DNA of 64,000 bases from Halodurantibacterium flavum (GTDB lineage Bacteria; Pseudomonadota; Alphaproteobacteria; Rhodobacterales; Rhodobacteraceae), in NCBI RefSeq assembly GCF_042681825.1, contig NZ_JBHUGH010000002.1:124001-188000 (forward strand). Reading direction: 5' to 3'. How positions within the stretch are numbered: the first letter of the stretch is position 1; each line of letters starts with the position of its first letter. Made by a program: the position numbers and the translations under genes. The notes under the pieces are model-generated. The model worked only from the letters and a program-made list of their open reading frames with translations, searched no databases and was not told the origin of the DNA. Of the stretch, positions 48,811 through 57,166 are shown one piece after another.

Positions 48811-50469
48811 ATGACCGACCCCAGGATCTACGACATGCTGGCCGATGCCTTTCACGCCGAAGACACCCGGCTTCTGTTCACGCTGCTGGGCGACGGCAAC
48901 ATGCACTGGGCCACCGCGCTCGAGGGGTTGGGCTGTCGGCTGATCCACGCGCGGCACGAACATTGCGCCGTGTCGATGGCAATGGCCGCGGCCAATGCCG
49001 GCGAGGCGGTGGGGGTCGCCTCGGTCACCTGCGGCCCGGGGCTGACGCAGATCATGACCGCGCTGGCCACGGCCGTGCGCGCGCATCTGCCGCTGGTCGT
49101 CTTTGCCGGCGAGGCGCCGTTGCGCCAAGCCTGGTATAATCAAGAAATCGACCAGGCGCCTTTCGTCACTGCGACTGGTGCCACCTATATCCGCGCGATT
49201 GCGCCGGCCCGAATGGCCGATCAGGTGCGCGAGGCCTTCTTCATCGCCCGGCAGGAACGCCGGCCGGTGGTGATCGGCGTGCCCTTCGACCTTCAGGCCC
49301 AGCCCGCCCCGGATGTGAAACCCTATCAACCCTCGACAACGCTTCTGCCGAAGCTGGGCAGGATGCAGCCCGATCCCGCGCAGCTTGCCGAAGTCGCCCG
49401 CGCCGTGGCGGCGGCAAGCCGGGTCATCGTCGTGGCCGGGCGCGGTGCCAAGGCGGCAGATGCGGCGGCGGCCTGCGTGGCACTGGCCGATCGCTGCGGC
49501 GGGCTTCTGGCCGCCACCCTGCCCGTGCGCGGGCTGTTTCATGACCATCCGTTCGACCTGGGCGTCGCCGGCGGCTTTTCCAGCGACACCGCTCGCGCGG
49601 CCTTTGCCGAAGCCGATCTGGTGCTTGCGGTGGGGGCCAGCGTCACCCATCACACCGCCGATGGTGGCAAGCTCTGGCCAGAGGCCCGGGTGGTGCAGAT
49701 CGACAGCCGGCCCATCGGCTTCAACCAGGGGCGCCGGGTCGCGGATCTTTACCTGCAGGCCGATGCCCGCGCCGGGGTCGAGGCGCTGCTGGCCGCCCTG
49801 CCCGAAGCCCCCGCCACGCCCGGATTCCGCAGCGCGGCGCTGGCCGAACGCCTGCAGACCGCCCCCGCCGATGCGACGCCCTTTCCGGCCCGGCCCGGCC
49901 TGCTGGACCCGCGCGCGGTGATCCGCCGGCTCGACGCGATCCTGCCGCGTGACTGGGAGATGGTGAACGCCTCGGGGCATTGTTCGTATTTCGCGGCCCA
50001 GATGCGCGGCCGCCCCGCCGAACATTTCCACACGATCCGCGAATTCGGCGCGATCGGCAACGGCCTGTCCTATGCGATCGGCGTCGCCGCGGCAAAGCCC
50101 GGGCGGCCGGTGGTGCTGTTCGACGGCGATGGCGGCTTTCTGATGCATGCGCAGGAACTGGAAACCGTGCGGCGCCACGGCCTGCCGATCCTTCTGTGCC
50201 TGCTGAACGACGGCGCCTATGGCTCGGAGATCCACAAGCTGCGGGCCGATGGCCTGCCCGATGTGGGCGCGGTCTTTGGCCGGGGCGATCTGGGCGCCGT
50301 GGCGCGCGGCTTTGGCCTTGACGGCGCCGTGGTGACCGACCTTGCCGGGCTCGAGGCGCAGATCGCCCGCTTTGCCGAAACGCGGCGGGGCATGGTGCTT
50401 GACTTTCATATCGACGATGATGTGACCTCGCCGGTGATGCGCCGCGCGCATCCGCCCAGGGCTCATTGA
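48811..50469 (+). CDS. Thiamine-pyrophosphate enzyme, acetolactate synthase/decarboxylase type
   Basis: TPP-dependent enzyme of 552 aa. The catalytic Glu is residue 50 (ARHEHCAVSMA), the middle domain has RVIVVAGRGAKAADAA, and the TPP-magnesium motif is LFDGDGGFLMHAQELETVRRHGLPILLCLLNDGAYG. It is more distant from PoxB and acetohydroxyacid synthase and may be a 2-oxo acid decarboxylase or carboligase, for example of the phosphonopyruvate or benzoylformate decarboxylase kind. The start at 48811 is chosen because AGGACAACCG precedes it and the upstream open frame is not conserved-looking. It follows the second tctC on the same strand, so it may decarboxylate a 2-oxo acid made from the imported carboxylate. 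Confidence 0.82.
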   Translation: MTDPRIYDMLADAFHAEDTRLLFTLLGDGNMHWATALEGLGCRLIHARHEHCAVSMAMAAANAGEAVGVASVTCGPGLTQIMTALATAVRAHLPLVVFAGEAPLRQAWYNQEIDQAPFVTATGATYIRAIAPARMADQVREAFFIARQERRPVVIGVPFDLQAQPAPDVKPYQPSTTLLPKLGRMQPDPAQLAEVARAVAAASRVIVVAGRGAKAADAAAACVALADRCGGLLAATLPVRGLFHDHPFDLGVAGGFSSDTARAAFAEADLVLAVGASVTHHTADGGKLWPEARVVQIDSRPIGFNQGRRVADLYLQADARAGVEALLAALPEAPATPGFRSAALAERLQTAPADATPFPARPGLLDPRAVIRRLDAILPRDWEMVNASGHCSYFAAQMRGRPAEHFHTIREFGAIGNGLSYAIGVAAAKPGRPVVLFDGDGGFLMHAQELETVRRHGLPILLCLLNDGAYGSEIHKLRADGLPDVGAVFGRGDLGAVARGFGLDGAVVTDLAGLEAQIARFAETRRGMVLDFHIDDDVTSPVMRRAHPPRAH

Positions 50470-50482
50470 GGGGGAGCTTCGC

Positions 50483-50938
50483 ATGGAAGTCAGCTTTCGC
50501 ATCGCCCGGCGCGCGGATCTGCGCGCCATCGTCGGGCTTCTGGCCGATGACGCGCTTGGCGCCGCGCGCGAAGATCCGGCGCAGGCAGAAACCGGCCCCT
50601 ATCTGGCCGCCTTCGAGGCGATCAGCCGCGATCCGAACCAGATGCTGCTGGTGATGACCGAGGGCGAGGCGATCCTCGGGACGCTGCAGCTCAGCTTTCT
50701 GCCGGGCCTGTCGCGCCGGGGCGCGTGGCGTGGCCAGATCGAAGGCGTGCGGGTGGCCAGCACCGCCCGCGGCCGGGGCCTTGGCGCCCGGCTGATCGGC
50801 CATGCGGTCGATGAATGCCGGGCGCGCGGCTGCGCCCTGGTCCAGTTGACCACCGACCAGAGCCGCACCGATGCCCACCGCTTCTATGAAGGGCTGGGCT
50901 TCAGCGCCACCCATCTGGGCTACAAGCTGACGCTGTGA
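50483..50938 (+). CDS. GNAT-family N-acetyltransferase
   Basis: Acetyltransferase of 151 aa. The acetyl-CoA motif A is IEGVRVASTARGRGLGARLIGHAVDECRARG (the R/Q-x-x-G-x-G/A pattern), followed by LVQLTTDQSRTDAHRFYEGLGF, which is motif B. The product lies on the same strand 13 bp after the TPP enzyme, with GGGGGAG as ribosome-binding site, and is probably co-transcribed. The substrate may be a small amine or a toxic compound; no further hint exists. The convergent chromate-transport gene ends only six bases away. Confidence 0.87.
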   Translation: MEVSFRIARRADLRAIVGLLADDALGAAREDPAQAETGPYLAAFEAISRDPNQMLLVMTEGEAILGTLQLSFLPGLSRRGAWRGQIEGVRVASTARGRGLGARLIGHAVDECRARGCALVQLTTDQSRTDAHRFYEGLGFSATHLGYKLTL

Positions 50939-50944
50939 TCGCGG

Positions 50945-51466
50945 TCAGATGATCCCCAGAAGGCCCAGAAGCGCCGCGCAGCCCAGGATCGCAACCGGAT
51001 GCATCCGCAGCCAGAGCGAGGCCGCAGCCGCCGCCGCCACCACAGCATAGCCCGCCCAGCCCTGCGCGGCCGCATCGGTCAGAAGCCAGGCGCTTGAAAT
51101 CATCAAGCCGATGGTCAGCGGCACAAGGCCCGCGCGCAGGGTCAGGAACCAGCGCCGTTCGCCCCAGCGTGTCCAGAGCCGGCCCGCCGCCGCCGCGATG
51201 GTCAGCGGCAGCACCATGAAGGCCGCCGTCGCCGCCAGCGCCCCGCCAAGCCCGCCCATGCGCCAGCCGATCAGCGTGACGAAGATCGTGTTCGGCCCCG
51301 GCGCCACCTGCGCCAGCGCGAACAGCGCCGAAAACTCGGCCCCGCCCAGCCAGCCGTTGCCGACCACCACGCGCTGCAGATCGCCCAGAACGACATAAAG
51401 GCCACCCACCGCCAGCAGCGACTGGCCCATCAGCGTGAGACAGAGCGCGATCAGCGGGTCCATCAT
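50945..51466 (-). CDS. chrA: Chromate transporter, half-size subunit 2
   Basis: Membrane protein of 173 aa of the CHR family short type, with five or six helices. The family signature appears as GGLYVVLGDLQRVVV and ALAQVAPGPNTIFVTLIGWRMGG. Short CHR proteins work as pairs. Its ATG (51466) overlaps the stop of the first half gene, so both are produced together. The family expels chromate by proton exchange, although many members transport other anions; a link to the neighbouring carboxylate locus is possible but not shown. Confidence 0.85.
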   Translation of the reverse strand: MMDPLIALCLTLMGQSLLAVGGLYVVLGDLQRVVVGNGWLGGAEFSALFALAQVAPGPNTIFVTLIGWRMGGLGGALAATAAFMVLPLTIAAAAGRLWTRWGERRWFLTLRAGLVPLTIGLMISSAWLLTDAAAQGWAGYAVVAAAAAASLWLRMHPVAILGCAALLGLLGII

Positions 51467-52065
51467 CCTGCGTGCCCCGCCCCGGCCATCAGCGCGATGC
51501 CCAAGGGCGCAAGAACCGGCAGCACCCAGATCAGCGGCAGCCGCAGCACCGCGACGGCCAGCACGACCACCGCAATGATGACCAGCGCCCGCCACTGTCG
51601 GCGCACCGGAAAGAACAGCCGCGCCGCCACCGCGCAGACCAGCCCTGCCGCCGCTGCCGCGACCGGCCGCACCACATCCTGCACCACCGGCAGTTCGGCA
51701 AAGCCTGCGTAAAGCGCCCCCAGTGCCAGCACGATGACGACCGGCGCCCCCATCAGCCCCGTCACCGCCGCCAGCGCCCCGGCCATGCCGGCACAGCGCA
51801 TCCCGAAGATGACCGAGAAGTTGACGATGTTCGGCCCCGGCAGGACCTGGCACAGCGACAGGATCTCGGTGAACTCGGGCGCGCTCAGCCAGCGGCGGCG
51901 CTCCATCAGCTCATGCATGGCCACCGGCAGGACGCCGCCAAAGCCCAGAAGCCCGATCACGCCGAAACACCGGAAAAGCGCAGGCGCCGCGATGCCGCGC
52001 CGGTCCAGCGGAGCGGGGCCGGTGGGCGGCGGGGCACCTGCCTGCGGATCTGGCGCGGCCGTCAC
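51463..52065 (-). CDS. chrA: Chromate transporter, half-size subunit 1
   Basis: Partner half-size CHR-family permease of 200 aa: LFRCFGVIGLLGFGGVLPVAMHELMERRRWLSAPEFTEILSLCQVLPGPNIVNFSVIFG is the CHR domain signature with the GGxxP and PGP motifs, followed by four more hydrophobic segments. The N-terminal 25 residues are proline-rich and polar, so the real start may be a little further in. Stop overlaps the second half gene. Its upstream side is degraded DNA. Confidence 0.85.
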   Translation of the reverse strand: MTAAPDPQAGAPPPTGPAPLDRRGIAAPALFRCFGVIGLLGFGGVLPVAMHELMERRRWLSAPEFTEILSLCQVLPGPNIVNFSVIFGMRCAGMAGALAAVTGLMGAPVVIVLALGALYAGFAELPVVQDVVRPVAAAAAGLVCAVAARLFFPVRRQWRALVIIAVVVLAVAVLRLPLIWVLPVLAPLGIALMAGAGHAG

Positions 52066-52651
52066 GCGGGGGTGCCCCCGTCTCGGGTCAGTAAGGCCGG
52101 CCGGGATTGTTCCTCCGATGTCATGCCGGGCACACCATGTTCGACCTGGACGGTCTGCGCGCGATGACAGGCCTGCGGCGCGGTCTCGCCGGCTTTTCCG
52201 CCGGACAGATCGTCCGATTTCGATTGGATGACCCCAGCAGGATCGAAGCCAACGCGCATTGGATCTACGAGGCGCTCACTGGGCGTCACAAGATCCGCGG
52301 CCCAGATCGGCTGATCGCTCCTCCGGTCCGGCCAGCGGTTCGTAACGAAGTCCGGGCACTGCGCCCGACTACGACCTTCCGGCGACCGCGGGTTCCGCTC
52401 GGCATTGCGGATCGGCCAATGCATATGCTTGGCAATCGCAATCACGTCATCGAACAGGCTGTCGTTCGCAGGACGGGCGTCGATTGCAATCGCCGCGGCG
52501 ATGACGGCCGGAGGCGTGATGCGGGTAATCCGGATGGTGCGTGGAACGTCCATCGGCGCTGCCTCTACGGAATCGATCTCCAGGCTGCAGGCAAAATTTT
52601 CGAAGTTCGTCCTGATATTCATCTTCTTCTGCCTGACCTGCCACGGTTCTT
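52066..52651. other. Stretch without recognisable gene at edge of IS-rich region
   Basis: Open frames exist on both strands (about 52107-52706 forward, 52062-52655 reverse), but neither resembles a known family nor has a good ribosome-binding site, and each reads like a shadow of the other. The stretch abuts a decayed IS3-type transposase, so it is probably worn insertion or junction DNA. Confidence 0.4.
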
Positions 52652-52912
52652 TCATCCGGTGGCGACCGGAACCCCGTATGTGTTTACGCCTTTCGGCTTG
52701 GGTTGAGCAATCACCCGACGCGCAGAACTCTCATCGCGTGCAGCGGGCAGCGCGGTGCTGTAGTCGGTGACCCGAGCCGCAGCCCGCTTGCGGAGATGGG
52801 CGAGGTTGCGGGACAGGGTCTCCTTCGGAAACGCGTCCTGCATCCTGCCGTTGAAGCTATCCACGATGCCCTTCTGCATTGACTTGCCGCGGCGTTCGAT
52901 CGGGGCGGCCAC
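52652..52912 (-). mobile_element. IS3-family transposase fragment (OrfB C-terminus)
   Basis: The frame contains GKSMQKGIVDSFNGRMQDAF and PKETLSRNLAHLRKRAAARVTDYSTALPAA, the region around the third catalytic acid of IS3/IS481 integrase cores (usual form GKPxQNAFIESFNGRLRDE, then LN/PHSSL). The final PHSSLG part and all N-terminal portions are missing, so it is inactive. It lies about 100 bp before the truncated P-type ATPase and probably marks the deletion that removed that gene's front. Confidence 0.65.
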
Positions 52913-52999
52913 TCTTTGGGGCTCAGAATCTTAGGTGACCCTGTTGTCGCTTGAGTCGCGCGAAACAGGCTCAGGCAAGACAAGCTATTCGACTTCTGA

Positions 53000-54106
53000 C
53001 CGACAGGGAAACAACCTGCACTGGCGCTGGTCGCGGGCCTGTCACGCGCGGCGCATTTCGGGATTCTGGTCAAAGGTGCCAAGCCGCTCGAGGCAATGGC
53101 GCGCACCCGCACGCTGATCCTGGACAAAACCGGCACGCTGACGGACGGTCGCCCGCAGATCGTCGGAATCCGCAGCTACGGCGGGATGGGGGCAGATGGG
53201 ATCCTGCGTTATGCAGCGGCACTCGATCAGGTGTCGAAGCACCCCGTAGCGCAGACCATCGTCGCGGCGGCAAAGGACCGGGGCATTGCCCTGTCAATCC
53301 CCGAGAATGTGGCCGAAAGCCCGGGCGAAGGCGTCACGGGCTTCATCGACGGCCACCAAGTGATTGTAGGAGGCGATGGCTTCGTTTCGGCCCGCGTGGG
53401 CCGCGCAGCGGGCGATCACACAGGGCTGGCGGCGGGGTCAGTCACGGTGGCCGTGGCGGTCGATGGCCGCATGGCCGGTCACCTCGTGATGTCCGATCCT
53501 CTCCGCGAGGGTGCGAACGAAATGTTGGCGCGCCTGCGGTGGCAGGGAATTTCGCGTATCCTGCTGGCTACGGGCGACCGTGCCGAGGTCGCAGACCGAG
53601 TAACCCGGGGTCTTGGCCTGGACGAAGTTCACGCCGGCCTGACGCCGGGCCAGAAGGTGCTGCTGGTCCTGAAGGAACACCGGAACGGCCCGGTGATGAT
53701 GGTGGGCGACGGCGTAAATGACGCGCCAGCTCTGGCCGCGGCCGATGTCGGCGTCGCCATGGGTGCCCGTGGGGCGGCGGCCAGCGCCGAGGCCGCCGAT
53801 GTCGTGCTGCTGGGGGACCACGTGGATCGCATCGCGCCGGGCATCGAGATTGCTCACCGGTCGCGCCGGATCGCGATGGAAAGCGTGATCGCGGGCATAA
53901 GCCTGTCCGTTCTCGGCATGATGGTGGCGGCCTTTGGATACTTGACACCTGTTCAGGGGGCGCTGCTCCAGGAGGTCATCGACGTGGCCGTCATCCTGAA
54001 CGCTCTGCGCGCCCTGCGGATCGCCTCACAGGGGGTCACATTCGACAGGGCGGGTTCCGAAACACGCACGACAGGAACAGGCCAGCGCCGGGAACTGGCA
54101 GGATGA
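53000..54106 (+). pseudogene. Heavy-metal P1B-type ATPase lacking its N-terminal half
   Basis: The frame begins in mid-protein at about 53013 (ALALVAGLSRAAHFGILVKGAKPLEAM) and continues through the phosphorylation motif LDKTGTLTDG, the nucleotide-binding HP motif (VSKHPVAQT), the hinge MMVGDGVNDAPALAAADVGVAMG and the last two membrane helices, to the stop at 54106. The metal-binding domain, the first six helices and the CPx metal site are absent, so it cannot transport metal. An internal ATG at 53096 could still give a soluble ATP-binding fragment. A stop lies just ahead of the junction. It was probably a Zn/Cd/Pb exporter (ZntA/CadA type). Confidence 0.85.
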
Positions 54107-54238
54107 GCGATGGATCATAGCCGTTCGCAGAACAGTGTCGCCATTCCAGGCTTCGTGTTGCCTGTCGTTTCAGTTTTGCACCTATTTTGACTCGAGGATC
54201 AGCGGTAAGATAAAGGCGAGATTGTCCGGGAAGATGCG

Positions 54239-54940
54239 ATGCCGCGCCTCCATGCCCACCCAGAATCCCATCTCGTTTCGCGCATAGGCTGGCTTCGGGC
54301 GGCGGTCCTTGGCGCCAATGACGGGATCGTCTCGACGGCCAGCCTGATCGTCGGGGTCGCAGCTGCGGGATCGGGGCGGCCCGAGGTGATGATCGCGGGG
54401 ATGGCGGGGCTTGTGGCCGGGGCAATGTCGATGGCCGCCGGAGAATATGTCTCGGTCAGTTCGCAATCAGACACCGAACAGGCCGACCTTGCGCGTGAGC
54501 GTGCAGAGCTGGCCACCCAGCCCGAGGCCGAGCGCGAGGAACTGGCGCACATCTACATCGACCGGGGCGTGTCGCCCGAACTGGCGTATCAGGTGGCCGA
54601 TCAGTTGATGTCCAAGGATGCGCTGGGGGCCCATGCACGCGACGAATTGGGTATCTCCGAAGTCACGACGGCGCGCCCCATCCAGGCGGCGCTGACGTCG
54701 GCTGCGACCTTTGCGGTGGGCGCGGCACTGCCGCTCCTGATGGTGCTGCTGCTGCCCACGGCGATTCTGGTGGTCGGCGTCTCGATGGCGTCGCTGCTGT
54801 TTCTCGCGCTTCTCGGCGCGGTCGGTGCCCGTGCGGGTGGCGCGAACCTGGCCAGGGCGACCCTGCGCGTGACCTTCTGGGGCGCGCTGGCCATGGCATT
54901 GACCGCCGGAATCGGTGCGCTGTTCGGGGTGGTCGCGTGA
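54239..54940 (+). CDS. VIT1/CCC1-family metal transporter
   Basis: Integral membrane protein of 233 aa of the vacuolar iron transporter family, moving Fe2+ or Mn2+. The N-terminal LRAAVLGANDGIVSTASLIVGVAAAG and AGMAGLVAGAMSMAAGEYVSVSSQSDTEQADLARERAEL are the family signature, including the acidic/methionine residues of TM2 and the cytosolic glutamate-rich metal-binding segment. Three further helices follow. Length fits the short bacterial members. The gene appears intact, standing between two broken P-type ATPases. Confidence 0.9.
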   Translation: MPRLHAHPESHLVSRIGWLRAAVLGANDGIVSTASLIVGVAAAGSGRPEVMIAGMAGLVAGAMSMAAGEYVSVSSQSDTEQADLARERAELATQPEAEREELAHIYIDRGVSPELAYQVADQLMSKDALGAHARDELGISEVTTARPIQAALTSAATFAVGAALPLLMVLLLPTAILVVGVSMASLLFLALLGAVGARAGGANLARATLRVTFWGALAMALTAGIGALFGVVA

Positions 54941-54975
54941 CGGGGACCCACCTCGCGCACCGCCCCGACGCGATC

Positions 54976-55290
54976 TAGGCGCTCCGGGGCCTTGGCATCG
55001 CAATCAAGGTCATCAGCGGCGACAATCGCCACGTCACCGCCCATGTCACCCGCGCAGTGGGCCTTGATCCGCAAGATATGCTCACCGGCGAGGAGATCGT
55101 CGCGATGCGCGACGAAGCGCTCTGGCACCGCGCGCCGACCTCTTCGTCGAGATCGACCCCCAGCAGAAGGAACGCATCGTCCGCGCCCTGCAACGCACGG
55201 GCGAGACCGTGGGGTATTTGGGCGACGGGATCAACGACGCGCCCGCCCTGCATGCCGCCGATGTCGGCATCTCGGTGGCCGATGATCGCC
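54976..55290 (+). pseudogene. Fragment of a magnesium-type P-type ATPase (MgtA-like)
   Basis: Reading forward in two frames gives ALRGLGIAIKVISGDNRHVT, then AHVTRAVGLDPQDMLTGEEI, and after a frame change near 55135 ADLFVEIDPQQKERIVRALQ followed by GETVGYLGDGINDAPALHAADVGISVADD. This is the P-domain of MgtA/P3-type ATPases from the TGD motif to the GDGxND hinge. Everything before the TGD motif and after the hinge is missing. It follows the VIT1-type gene by 36 bp. Confidence 0.75.
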
Positions 55291-55689
55291 CCCCGCGAGA
55301 AGACCCTTCGCAGGCTGTTGCCGGCAATCCCGCCTGAAAAGAGTGCGCAAAATTGATCAACGTTATGGGCGGATTGCTGCTGCATACTGTGCCGCACGCG
55401 GCAATACGCTGGATCGGCACCCCGAAAAGCCCCATCGATCAATGCTTATCGGTTCAAGGCGTGCGAGGTAGACCACCTATCCATAGCTTCGTGGCGACCT
55501 GACTTCTGGCCACCTCTAGATGGTATGGATGCTCGCAGCGGGAGCCGGAGCTCAAATCACAACTGTACCCATCGACGGAGTCAGGTGACGGCTTGTAGAC
55601 CGTCATGAACGCAACTTTCACGACGGATGTGCGCAAGATCTTGCGCCAGGCGCGGCCCGAAGGCTTGCCTGCGCTTGGTGACCAATGTG
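55291..55689. other. Gap with degraded DNA, no gene seen
   Basis: About 400 bp between the ATPase fragment and an ISL3-like remnant. Short frames on both strands lack starts and resemble nothing known to me. GC content falls here compared with the neighbours, which fits transferred or worn DNA. Confidence 0.4.
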
Positions 55690-55935
55690 CGACGCCGAGG
55701 CGCCGAGATTATATTGCAACGCCCCCAGCAAGTGCTCCGCGCTGCGGACGCTCGCTCGGCAGATTACGCTCGCGCGACAAGCTCACCGCCTCCGAGGCGG
55801 TGAGCGTCGCCAAAGCAGAGGAAGCCGTGTCCGTTGTCGCCGCTGCGTATGAACTCGTGGACGCGTTCCACAAGCTCGTGCGGCAAACGGATCACGACGC
55901 TGTCGACGCCCGGCGCGGACGGATGCGACTTTCCA
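55690..55935 (+). mobile_element. ISL3-family transposase-like remnant
   Basis: A frame reads RSRDKLTASEAVSVAKAEEA, then VSVVAAAYELVDAFHKLVRQ and TDHDAVDARRG, resembling the C-terminal helical part of ISL3 transposases (usual pattern LLRRPxxLTxxExxxLxxL..., then AxxFxxLVRxRxxxxLDxW). The following DLDLPWSxGxxEGxINRLKxxKR block is absent, so the copy is decayed. No terminal repeats were identified. Confidence 0.4.
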
Positions 55936-55952
55936 TTGACACAGTCGGACAA

Positions 55953-55969
55953 ATGCATAGCGTATGCAT
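55953..55969. promoter_or_regulatory. Perfect palindrome over the marR start, likely autoregulatory operator
   Basis: ATGCATA-GCG-TATGCAT (7-3-7) ends right at the ATG of 55970 and includes an alternative ATG at 55964. A perfect -35 box TTGACA lies at 55936-55941, so bound protein would cover the -10 region. Size and symmetry fit MarR-family sites. Confidence 0.65.
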
Positions 55970-56485
55970 ATGTTGGACGGAAACAAACTTGGCGTAATGG
56001 GGCTGCTCGTTGTCGACGCAATCGAGACGTCGTTTGGCGACTTCTCGCGTAGCGCTGCAGCACTTCTCCTCTCTTTACACTATCACGGGCCAATGACGGC
56101 GACAGAACTCGCCGTAATCGGTGGGGTCACGCAGCCAACCGCGGTCCGTGTCGTGGGTGGCCTGATCCGACGTGGCCTCGTGGTGCAGGAAGGAAGATCG
56201 GGCCGGACAGCCCCGCTGGCCCTTACGCCCGAAGGGTCAAAAAGCGCCCTTGCTCTGCAGGCAGCGCGGTTGGAAGCCATGGAACGCCTGCTGGCAATCC
56301 TGCCGAAGGCGGAACGCGTGCAGTTCGAGCGATCCCTGGATCGCCTGCTCGCGTCGGCAATCCGGTCTCGAACCTTCGCTCGTAGAACCTGTCGCCTCTG
56401 CGATCACAGGGCTTGCAGCGGACCGCTCTGCCCTATCGGTACCCGCGCGAGCGAACTCGAGCTCGACGGCAACGCTAAGGGATAA
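55970..56485 (+). CDS. MarR-family regulator with cysteine-rich C-terminus
   Basis: Winged-helix regulator of 171 aa. The DNA-binding part is AALLLSLHYHGPMTATELAVIGGVTQPTAVRVVGGLIRRGLVVQEGRSGRTAPLALTPEG (residues about 28-87). The C-terminus has CRLCDHRACSGPLCPIG, spacing C-x2-C-x4-C-x4-C, which could bind a metal or act as a thiol sensor. Two ATGs (55964 and 55970) are possible; neither has a Shine-Dalgarno, and the -35 box at 55936 predicts transcription starting near 55970, so the mRNA may be leaderless. A perfect palindrome covers the start. The two enzyme genes downstream are close and probably controlled by it. Confidence 0.82.
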   Translation: MLDGNKLGVMGLLVVDAIETSFGDFSRSAAALLLSLHYHGPMTATELAVIGGVTQPTAVRVVGGLIRRGLVVQEGRSGRTAPLALTPEGSKSALALQAARLEAMERLLAILPKAERVQFERSLDRLLASAIRSRTFARRTCRLCDHRACSGPLCPIGTRASELELDGNAKG

Positions 56486-56489
56486 CCAT

Positions 56490-57092
56490 ATGCTGTTCAC
56501 CCATGACAACAAGAGCCCCAAGATTGATCCCACAGCCTGGATCGCCTCCGACGCAACCGTCTGCGGCGACGTTACCATCGGACCCGGCGCGCGCATTCTG
56601 CACGGGGCCCGGGTGATCGGCGAAGCAGGCGGCTCCATTCAGATCGGCCGCGACTGTATCGTGATGGAAAATGCAGTGATCCGCGCCAATCCTCGTCACG
56701 GCTGCACCATCGGCAATCACTGCCTGATCGGGCCGAACGCCCATGTCATCGGTGCGACAATCGAGGACGAGGTCTTTATCGCGACAGCCGCCGCCATTTT
56801 CCACGGCGCGCATCTCGGCCGCGGCACGGAGGTACGCGTTCATGCAACCGTCCATCTGCGCACCCGCCTCGCGCCCGGCAGCATGGTGCCAATCGGCTGG
56901 GTGGCAGTCGGCGACCCGGCCCGCATCCTGCCGGCCGACCAACACGACGCAATCTGGGCGGTACAAGAGCCGCTGAACTTTCCGGAGTGGGTCTATGGCT
57001 ACGACCGCGACGCGCCGGATCTCATGCGAAAAGTCACCCGGCGCCTCTCCGAAAGCTTGGGATCACACCTCGGCGACACCGTAATAGGCTGA
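56490..57092 (+). CDS. Gamma-carbonic anhydrase-like hexapeptide-repeat protein
   Basis: Left-handed beta-helix protein of 200 aa with repeated hexapeptides, for example DATVCGDVTIGPGARILHGARVIG, SIQIGRDCIVMENAVIRA, and CTIGNHCLIGPNAHVIGATIEDEVFIA. Histidines in RHGC, GNHC and NAHV are candidates for the trimer-interface metal site of gamma-class carbonic anhydrases (Cam/CaiE/PaaY type), although many such proteins have other roles as acyltransferases or thioesterases. The ATG at 56490 is chosen after the marR stop (AGGG nearby); the longer open frame overlaps marR. It lies between marR and the PLP enzyme in one operon. Confidence 0.8.
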   Translation: MLFTHDNKSPKIDPTAWIASDATVCGDVTIGPGARILHGARVIGEAGGSIQIGRDCIVMENAVIRANPRHGCTIGNHCLIGPNAHVIGATIEDEVFIATAAAIFHGAHLGRGTEVRVHATVHLRTRLAPGSMVPIGWVAVGDPARILPADQHDAIWAVQEPLNFPEWVYGYDRDAPDLMRKVTRRLSESLGSHLGDTVIG

Positions 57093-57166
57093 CGCCGAAA
57101 AGCATCACCGATGGTGACAGTCTTCACAACCCGTATGCGGTTGCTGGAAAGATGGAAGAAACACGC

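Noticed and set aside
47374..50529. Minus-strand open frame of about 1050 codons
   Set aside because: Antisense to the second tctC and the TPP enzyme, both of which show full family motifs on the plus strand.
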